Below, one piece after another: positions 14,446 to 18,829 of a stretch of 18,829 nt of DNA (position 1 is its first letter; each line of letters starts with the position of its first letter). The stretch spans positions 1-18,829 of the forward strand of contig JAZDJP010000087.1 of NCBI GenBank assembly GCA_043803805.1, written 5' to 3'. A model generated the notes under the pieces. It had not been told where the DNA came from, made no database searches, and was given only the letters and a program-made list of their open reading frames with translations. Made by a program: the position numbers and the translations under genes. This stretch comes from JAZDJP01 sp043803805. GTDB taxonomy: Bacteria; Planctomycetota; JAZDJP01.

Positions 14446-15116
14446 AACGCATTGCCCAGGTTCGCTATTTGTGTGTGTTGGCTGTTTTGTGCATGCAATT
14501 ACTGGTCTCATGCACGAATAGAACTATCGAGAAACATAACGGAACGGAAAGAAGTAACGATAATGGATTATCCGTAAGAATGGAGGTTGATAACGGGGCA
14601 CGCATTACGAGAAATGCAGATGTTATACCGATAAGAATCATACATGAAAACTTGGGTGATAAAGACATCATGCTTGTGCCCGAGTATCTTTATTCGTGCC
14701 TTGATATTGTTGGCAATCGGAGTGGCATAAACGATATGAGGTTGCAGGGGGCTTCATATTCTGTAGTCATGGGATTTGGGATGTTGAATGAATTGGTTGT
14801 TTTGAAGCGTGGCGATGTTCATGTGGAATCGTATGGGTTGCAAGGAAAGTATCTACTTCAAGGCGATATGAAAGATGGATTGAGGATAACAAGCGCAGAG
14901 TTGTGTTTCAGAGAAGGGGGCTTGGGGGAAAAGCATATTGATAGAAACAAGCATGTCAACGCATGGAATGGCAATGTGAAATGTTGCTTGAATTTGGTAA
15001 TCGAGGATTCGACTTCGCCCGCTACCCCTCCCCCTCCCCCGCCTCTCCCGCCTCGCGGGCCGAGCGGGCCGAGCGGGACGGACGGTGACAACGCTCCCGC
15101 AGGAGAGGGGAAGTGA
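14442..15116 (+). CDS. Lipoprotein overlapping rhs; immunity candidate
   Basis: A GTG start overlaps the rhs stop by four bases (GTGA), so translation is coupled. The 224-residue product starts MKRIAQVRY, then a hydrophobic core and lipobox LLVSC, so it is a lipoprotein anchored in the envelope. Residues about 40-190 look beta-rich (VRMEVDNGARI, DVIPIRIIHENL, ELVVLKRGDVHVESYG). The tail is six prolines and a collagen-like GPSGPSGTDGD, encoded by GC-rich repeat-like DNA unlike the body of the gene. I know no family. Position right after a variable rhs tip, and a shared low GC content, are what immunity genes show; a periplasmic or outer-surface immunity protein is the inference. It could also be a lipid-anchored partner of the RHS shell. 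Confidence 0.7.
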   Translation: MKRIAQVRYLCVLAVLCMQLLVSCTNRTIEKHNGTERSNDNGLSVRMEVDNGARITRNADVIPIRIIHENLGDKDIMLVPEYLYSCLDIVGNRSGINDMRLQGASYSVVMGFGMLNELVVLKRGDVHVESYGLQGKYLLQGDMKDGLRITSAELCFREGGLGEKHIDRNKHVNAWNGNVKCCLNLVIEDSTSPATPPPPPPLPPRGPSGPSGTDGDNAPAGEGK

Positions 15117-15129
15117 GGGCGGGGAGCGT

Positions 15130-15480
15130 ATGGGGAAGTTGATTAGAATTACCGATTGGGAGTCCGACAGGCCGACGGCGTTGGATGTCTTCGAGGGCAT
15201 CGTCATCCAGTTGCATGTTCCATGTTCGCACAAGATGGCGACGGTTCTGGTGAGTCCGGACGTCATGCTGGAGATGACGAGGCCAGGAGGACGGACTCGC
15301 AAGATGCGCTTCAACCTCGGGAAGTTGAAGAAGCAACGTATCCGGATGGCGGGGAGCGAATACGAAATTGAACTGATGGGTGTGGAGAAGGAGGTGCTTG
15401 AGGGAGGTGAGTGGAATCCTGTTTACGAGTTTTACGTGGCGAAGAAAAGCGGGAAGGGAAGGCAAGTACGTAAGGGGTGA
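15130..15480 (+). CDS. Small beta-rich protein of unknown function
   Basis: The 116-residue product (ATG at 15130, GGGGAG three bases before; the frame opens at 15085 without a better start) shows alternating strands: MGKLIRITDW, FEGIVIQLHV, MATVLVSPDVML, RKMRFNLGKL, EIELMGVEKEVL, PVYEFYVAKKSG. It has no signal peptide or membrane helix and ends with basic residues. It follows the lipoprotein by 13 bases and may be part of the rhs cassette, as a second immunity or adaptor protein. I recognise no family. Confidence 0.6.
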   Translation: MGKLIRITDWESDRPTALDVFEGIVIQLHVPCSHKMATVLVSPDVMLEMTRPGGRTRKMRFNLGKLKKQRIRMAGSEYEIELMGVEKEVLEGGEWNPVYEFYVAKKSGKGRQVRKG

Positions 15481-15668
15481 GGACGGGAGACGGCAGGCGC
15501 GGACTTTGCACATACAGTAGGTGGTGGAAGCGAGGGGGCCGACCTGTTGCGGGGTCGCGGTTTGGCTGACGAGGAGAAGGACGGCAGGCCGCACGGGCGA
15601 GGGCAGGGGTGCGGGTGAGGGGCGGAGCAGGTGTTGAGGAAGCGATGGGGCAAGTCCCGCGAGGCTGA

Positions 15669-16469
15669 ATGCATCCTAATGTTTTCCTGAAGACGTTTTG
15701 GCGGATGGAACTCAAGCCACAGGTCTTCGTGGCGATGAGTTTTGATGACCGCTATCTCCCCAGGTATCGGGATATTATTGCGCCAGCCATACAGTCTGTT
15801 CTTGTTGATGGGAAAGCGCTCGAACCGTATCGAGTAGATAACTCCAAGACGGGCGACTCCATAATTACTGACATCGAGGAAGGGATTGCCCATTCGCAGA
15901 TGGTCGTTGCCGATGTTTCATCCGTTGGAAAGGATTCCGTGACCGGGCATCCGTATCGGAACGGAAATGTAATGTACGAGGTCGGCATCGCGCTCGCTTG
16001 CCGTCAGTCATCGGAGGTGCTTCTCATTCGAGATGATGAAGACAAGTTCTTATTCGATGTGAGTACCACACCACACTTGAGGCTGGATTTCACAAAAGTT
16101 GAGCAGGCGCGTCAACGGTTGCATGAGGAATTGGTCGCTCGTATGAAAGAGCGAGATTTCATGAATGATGCGCGTGTCCATCGAGCCATTGCTTCACTCG
16201 GCGTAGAAGAAATGATGGCATTAAAAGCCATTGCCGATATGCCACCCAATACAGGATATGGGCGAGCACATAAGGGAACGGTGGACTTCTTTGGAATGGC
16301 GTCTATCCCCCGTCTCTTGGACAAGCAGTTGATTGAGGTGCGCGGCGAGTTTGAAGAAGGTGGAGAACCAGTATATTTCCCAACGCCGCTGGGAAGCGTT
16401 GTGGCAAAGTTGGTCAAAACGAATTTGAGACGATTCAAGGCGACACAACGTGTGGAAAACAAGAAATGA
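15669..16469 (+). CDS. Nucleoside-deoxyribosyltransferase/TIR-like protein with winged-helix C-terminus
   Basis: This 266-residue protein has two parts. Residues about 17-125 follow the Rossmann-like pattern of the nucleoside 2-deoxyribosyltransferase/TIR-like group: QVFVAMSFDDRY, YRDIIAPAIQ, DIEEGIAHSQMVVADVS, then NVMYEVGIALA with Glu about 104 at the catalytic-Glu position, and VLLIRDD. In known relatives that Glu cleaves N-glycosidic bonds (nucleosides or NAD+). Residues about 175-255 look like a winged helix (MALKAIADM, MASIPRLLDKQLIEV, PLGSVVAKL). The ATG at 15669 has GCGAGG nearby; ATG 15705 (MELKPQVF) is an alternative. It is the first of four overlapping genes. An effector or sensor in phage defence is a reasonable inference, since this fold serves as NADase-type effector in several such systems. 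Confidence 0.72.
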   Translation: MHPNVFLKTFWRMELKPQVFVAMSFDDRYLPRYRDIIAPAIQSVLVDGKALEPYRVDNSKTGDSIITDIEEGIAHSQMVVADVSSVGKDSVTGHPYRNGNVMYEVGIALACRQSSEVLLIRDDEDKFLFDVSTTPHLRLDFTKVEQARQRLHEELVARMKERDFMNDARVHRAIASLGVEEMMALKAIADMPPNTGYGRAHKGTVDFFGMASIPRLLDKQLIEVRGEFEEGGEPVYFPTPLGSVVAKLVKTNLRRFKATQRVENKK

Positions 16470-16777
16470 CAAGGCCGCCCCAAAAGACCATTAGCGCAAT
16501 CGTAGAGTTGGATAACAACTCTAGGCAGGCAAGGTTGGACGTAATTGTGCCCGCAGGCACAAGGCTGAATGTCGGCAAATATCTGAAGGATAAACGCACA
16601 GGGAAGTTCTATCTGGTAAAGAGTTTTGATTCTGGTGAAATCGTTTTAACAAGAGAGGACAAGGCTCCACCCGCAGAAGAGATTCTTGAGGTGGCATTTT
16701 CGCCAATTACCGAATCTGCCGACGAGGCGAACACGAAGGGGGAAGCGAATGACAAGTCTCGTTGCATTTCTGATTGA
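16466..16777 (+). CDS. Small hypothetical protein of the four-gene operon
   Basis: The start overlaps the previous stop as ATGA. The 103-residue product begins MTRPPQKTISAIVELD and is mostly beta-like (ARLDVIVPAGTRLNVG, GKFYLVKSFDSGEIVLTRED) with an acidic, disordered C-terminus. The pattern of short strands and a central GKYLKDKRTGKFY resembles small SH3- or OB-like barrels, but I cannot assign a family. Its last 29 bases overlap the membrane-protein gene in another frame. Conserved tight overlap suggests fixed stoichiometry with the neighbours. Confidence 0.6.
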   Translation: MTRPPQKTISAIVELDNNSRQARLDVIVPAGTRLNVGKYLKDKRTGKFYLVKSFDSGEIVLTREDKAPPAEEILEVAFSPITESADEANTKGEANDKSRCISD

Positions 16778-17210
16778 CTGGTGGTTTTGTCTGGCGTTGG
16801 CATCAGGCTTGTTCTGGGGCATACGTGGAGTCGTTTTGTTTGAAAGCAACCGAGGATGGTGGTGGAAGTCGTATCAGTTTATATTCAACATCGTCGGGTC
16901 ATTTGCGGGATGGTGTTGTTTATATGTGCTACTGACACGCACACAACATGCAATGCCGGAGTGTCGTGGATTTTCAATGGGGGATGTTTTCCTCTTTGTG
17001 ATATCCATGCTCGGCTTGACTGGTCATTTGCCGATGGTTATTTGGGGGATAGTTGATGGCTTTTCCGAGATAGAGAAGAGAGCGGTTCAGAAATTATACC
17101 AAGGCATAGGCATTCAGAAGGGTGACGATAAGGAGCAACCGACAGTGTATGTTATTACGCTGCCTCGGGGGGACTTTACCGTGAAGAAGGGGGCTTCCAA
17201 TGGCAACTAG
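16749..17210 (+). CDS. Three-helix membrane protein of the four-gene operon
   Basis: The ATG at 16749 (MTSLVAFLIDWWF) is chosen over an earlier in-frame start because GGGGGA lies five bases upstream. The 153-residue product has about three transmembrane segments: FLIDWWFCLALASGLFWGI (about 7-25), FIFNIVGSFAGWCCLYVLL (about 40-58) and VFLFVISMLGLTGHLPMVIW (about 77-96). A cytoplasmic tail of about 50 residues contains IEKRAVQKLY and ends in KKGASNGN. It overlaps the zinc-ribbon-like gene by 11 bases. No channel or enzyme signature is visible. In a defence operon such a protein could be the membrane-disrupting or membrane-anchoring part; that is inference from position. Confidence 0.68.
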   Translation: MTSLVAFLIDWWFCLALASGLFWGIRGVVLFESNRGWWWKSYQFIFNIVGSFAGWCCLYVLLTRTQHAMPECRGFSMGDVFLFVISMLGLTGHLPMVIWGIVDGFSEIEKRAVQKLYQGIGIQKGDDKEQPTVYVITLPRGDFTVKKGASNGN

Positions 17211-17466
17211 GGTTCCGTTTAAGTGTGAGAAGTGCACGATTTCTGGTGAGGCGGAAATCGGCATGAACATAAAAGGCAACCTCAATATCGGTCCACAGGC
17301 ACGATTTATCGTCGGGGATTGCCCCAATAGTGGGTGCGGAGGCAAGTTGGTTGTTCCAGCCGGGAAGACTTACAAGAACGTGAACGACAGGATGGTTGAG
17401 TTGGAGCCGTATACCGACGAGAAGCAACCCGTTGATAAAAAAGACCCCACGCGTCAGCCTGTGTAA
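17200..17466 (+). CDS. Small Cys-rich (zinc-ribbon-like) protein of the four-gene operon
   Basis: The ATG at 17200 overlaps the membrane-protein gene by 11 bases, with AAGGGGG six bases upstream. The 88-residue product has CEKC (about 9-12) and CPNSGC (about 41-46), a C-x2-C and C-x4-C pair typical of a small zinc ribbon, separated by a beta-rich loop (AEIGMNIKGNLNIGPQARF). The C-terminus is polar and Pro/Asp-rich. Such proteins bind nucleic acid or act as adaptors. I know no family name. It closes the operon; two palindromes follow. Confidence 0.65.
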   Translation: MATRVPFKCEKCTISGEAEIGMNIKGNLNIGPQARFIVGDCPNSGCGGKLVVPAGKTYKNVNDRMVELEPYTDEKQPVDKKDPTRQPV

Positions 17467-17488
17467 TCCGGGGACCATGCTACGAGGG

Positions 17489-17518
17489 GCGATTTCCGTA
17501 AAATCGCGGTCAGACCGC
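17489..17518. terminator. Two overlapping hairpins after the four-gene operon
   Basis: GCGATTT-CCGTA-AAATCGC (17489-17507) is a perfect 7-base stem. GCGGTC-A-GACCGC (17506-17518) is a second palindrome sharing two bases with it, so the two may be alternatives. They lie 22 bases past the last stop codon. No U tract follows directly; a terminator is likely by position only. Confidence 0.45.
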
Positions 17519-17549
17519 CACTTTAACGTTGACGGGGACGCATCCCGCC

Positions 17550-17566
17550 TTCAAACGTCGTTTGAA
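17550..17566. promoter_or_regulatory. 17-bp perfect palindrome, operator-like
   Basis: TTCAAACG-T-CGTTTGAA has 8-base perfect arms around a single base. The centre is 61 bases upstream of the TATAAT box at 17615. A dimeric regulator site for the downstream gene is plausible. A recombination site is the alternative. Confidence 0.45.
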
Positions 17567-17614
17567 CGCCTACACGCCTCGGATTCATTCTTCCCCTTAA
17601 GCCGCATCCCCTCG

Positions 17615-17620
17615 TATAAT
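17615..17620 (+). promoter_or_regulatory. -10 box upstream of the leader and helicase gene
   Basis: TATAAT is an exact consensus match in otherwise GC-rich DNA. No good -35 lies at 16-18 bases, so an activator or the palindrome at 17550-17566 may be needed. Transcription would start near 17627, about 158 bases before the chosen GTG. Confidence 0.4.
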
Positions 17621-17712
17621 GGACGTGTAGAGAGTCGCCGGGCACGCGGCGGTTGAGACGGGATGGAATCTCGGGGGGACGGCAGAAGCACCTGAACTTA
17701 TTCGTGTTGTAC

Positions 17713-17770
17713 CGCCTCCCCCGAGGCGTGGCTCGCGCAGCGCTTGCCCGTTGCGCGGGCCGTTTTATTT
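17713..17770 (+). terminator. Tandem hairpins with U tract: leader terminator/attenuator or end of a small RNA
   Basis: CGCCTC-CCCC-GAGGCG (17713-17728) is followed by GCCCG-TTGCG-CGGGC (17746-17760) and then CGTTTTATTTT. The second hairpin plus T-rich run looks like an intrinsic terminator. With the -10 box at 17615, the layout is promoter, leader of about 140 bases, terminator, ribosome site, gene: either transcription attenuation of the helicase gene or a small RNA of about 140 bases. Confidence 0.4.
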
Positions 17771-17784
17771 TCACGGGGGATGGT

Positions 17785-18717
17785 GTGGGCGGGAATCGTA
17801 AATTCAAGGTGAGCGTCGAGACCATCCCCGTTAAAGAGCCTCATTGGTTATCCCTTCCGCAACTCCGCCGCGAACTCCAGAAGTCAATTCGCGCCGTTCT
17901 ACGCAAACAGGATGGTCGCCTTCACCTGTTCCCCTATCACTCCGGGATTGGAAAGACCCAGATAACGCTTGAGGAAATTTCGCAACGCAAGGAGAGGTCT
18001 GTCTACCTTGCTCCAAGGCACGACCTTCTTCAGGAACAACTGGACAAACTTCACAAGTATTTGAAGAGCCGCTCCCTTCCTGCCGACATCGCCGCCAAGT
18101 TGCCGGACCTTTCCGAAGAGAACTGCGACCACGAGAACTTTCCCATCGTCGAGAAGGCTCACGCCCTCGGGTTCATGTATGAGGTGTGCAACCGTTGCAT
18201 CTACTACAAACGCAAGACCTGCCGCTATCATCGTGAACGCGACAACGCGAAAGATGCCCACATCCTTTTCGCGCCGCTCGATTACATCAAGGTCCCGAAG
18301 TTTTGGGAGGAGACTGGCGCTGGATTCAACCGTCCCATCGTTGTTCTGGACGAATCCATTCTCGACAAGATACAAGAGGCGGTGGACATTCCGGTAAAAC
18401 GTCTCGAACAGATGCTCTCCACGCTCAAACAAGCGCACCGTGACCGTAGAATCAAATCAGAACGTTACATCTGGACCCTGCACCATCTTCTTCAACTGCC
18501 CTCCGGGGAATTGCCCATTCCCTTCAAGACGGTCTTCGGCATCAAACCGCCCGTCATTTCGATGGATTGGGATAGAGCCGGTCCTCCGCGATGGAACGAT
18601 GACGCTCGGGATAACTTGTATTCCCTGTCGTGGCATCCAACCTCCCGCCACTCGGCGCTGGCCGCACTGCGTCAACTCTCCACCTGCTATCACTGCTGTC
18701 CGGTCATTGATTTTTGA
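17785..18717 (+). CDS. N-terminal half of an SF2-type helicase with a four-Cys insert
   Basis: The GTG at 17785 is chosen because GGGGGA lies four bases upstream; the frame opens at 17653 (TTG), but that stretch holds the leader hairpins. The 310-residue product has Walker A SGIGKTQ (about 51-57), a motif Ia-like VYLAPRHDLLQEQ (about 72-84), then four Cys in the pattern C-x20-C-x2-C-x7-C (about 114-146), ILFAPLDYI, and a Walker B-like PIVVLDES (about 178-185). A metal-binding insert between motifs Ia and II is the plan of XPD/DinG-type iron-sulfur helicases, though the spacing differs. The second RecA domain (motifs III-VI) is missing: the frame stops at 18717. Truncation, frameshift or a split gene are all possible. 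Confidence 0.6.
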   Translation: MGGNRKFKVSVETIPVKEPHWLSLPQLRRELQKSIRAVLRKQDGRLHLFPYHSGIGKTQITLEEISQRKERSVYLAPRHDLLQEQLDKLHKYLKSRSLPADIAAKLPDLSEENCDHENFPIVEKAHALGFMYEVCNRCIYYKRKTCRYHRERDNAKDAHILFAPLDYIKVPKFWEETGAGFNRPIVVLDESILDKIQEAVDIPVKRLEQMLSTLKQAHRDRRIKSERYIWTLHHLLQLPSGELPIPFKTVFGIKPPVISMDWDRAGPPRWNDDARDNLYSLSWHPTSRHSALAALRQLSTCYHCCPVIDF

Positions 18718-18724
18718 TTTTTCT

Positions 18725-18744
18725 GCAACCACTTTAGGGGTTGC
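18725..18744. terminator. Hairpin after the helicase fragment
   Basis: GCAACC (18725-18730) pairs with GGTTGC (18739-18744), eight bases past the stop at 18717. A T-rich stretch precedes it and no U tract follows on the plus strand, so on the minus strand it would be followed by A-rich template typical of a terminator reading leftward. Direction is uncertain. Confidence 0.3.
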
Positions 18745-18794
18745 CGGTTGAGGCAAGAAATGAGTGGGAACGATTTGATTTTGTGCATAGGCTT

Positions 18795-18823
18795 CCGCCC
18801 TCCCTTTTCAAAAGGAGTGGCGG
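18795..18823. repeat. Imperfect palindrome at the window edge
   Basis: CCGCC and GGCGG arms enclose CCTTTT and AAAAGG, giving a hairpin with three mismatched positions. AAAGGAG, within the right arm, is also ribosome-site-like but faces no visible start of length. The window ends too soon to judge. Confidence 0.25.
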
Positions 18824-18829
18824 ATGAAT

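Noticed and set aside
15481..15668. GC-rich spacer before the four-gene operon, searched for a promoter
   Set aside because: TTGCAC and TTGCGG occur but no acceptable -10 follows either one, so no promoter is called.
16797..16812. TGGCAT-N5-TTGTT as a second sigma-54 promoter
   Set aside because: It lacks the invariant GC at -12 and lies inside the three-helix membrane-protein gene.
18440..18751. A 103-codon plus-strand frame that continues past the helicase stop, considered as the frameshifted second half
   Set aside because: Its translation shows no helicase motifs and is Pro/Ser/Arg-rich, so it does not rescue the missing domain.

Overview
The window is bacterial, GC-rich DNA: an ordinary chromosomal block (about 440-10904) flanked by mobile debris on the left and an accessory region on the right. 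No marker fixes the phylum. An endonuclease-type MutL, an exported CBM9-like lipoprotein, an N-acyl amino acid synthase beside a sigma-54 activator, large exported proteins of no known family and many short dispersed palindromes are reminiscent of the PVC/planctomycete-like lineages. That placement is a guess.

Left edge (1-425): two transposase tails lie head to tail. What looks like the right end of an IS4-type element (to about 138) abuts the C-terminal third of an IS30-family transposase that begins exactly at its second catalytic Asp.

Chromosomal block: on the minus strand lie a CBM9-like lipoprotein (444-1229, with a good sigma-70 promoter and a palindrome at +1), a small one-helix membrane protein (1320-1577) and a FeeM-like N-acyl amino acid synthase (1580-2515). 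The synthase has a textbook sigma-54 promoter at 2593-2608. The divergent gene (2771-5038) encodes a sigma-54 activator with a helical-repeat sensor region and a non-Fis winged-helix C-terminus, so the pair reads as a self-contained sigma-54 switch for lipid-signal synthesis. Next come mutL (minus, near-leaderless), a membrane protein and secreted protein pair (7046-9517), and argG (9642-10904) behind two strong hairpins.

Accessory region: 10905-11676 is a mosaic of REP-like palindromes and tandem repeats that happens to be open in the frame of the following rhs gene. The rhs/YD-repeat protein (11677-14445) ends in an AT-richer tip domain with a His/Cys pair spaced as in C80 (caspase-like) self-processing proteases. 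A lipoprotein overlaps its stop by 4 bases, which is the position of an immunity gene. After a small orphan gene, four overlapping genes (15669-17466) form a compact operon: a nucleoside-deoxyribosyltransferase/TIR-like protein with a winged helix, a small basic protein, a three-helix membrane protein and a Cys-rich zinc-ribbon-like protein. I recognise no named defence system with this composition, and it is the best candidate here for something undescribed. Beyond paired palindromes and a promoter-leader-terminator arrangement lies half of an SF2 helicase with a four-Cys insert (17785-18717).
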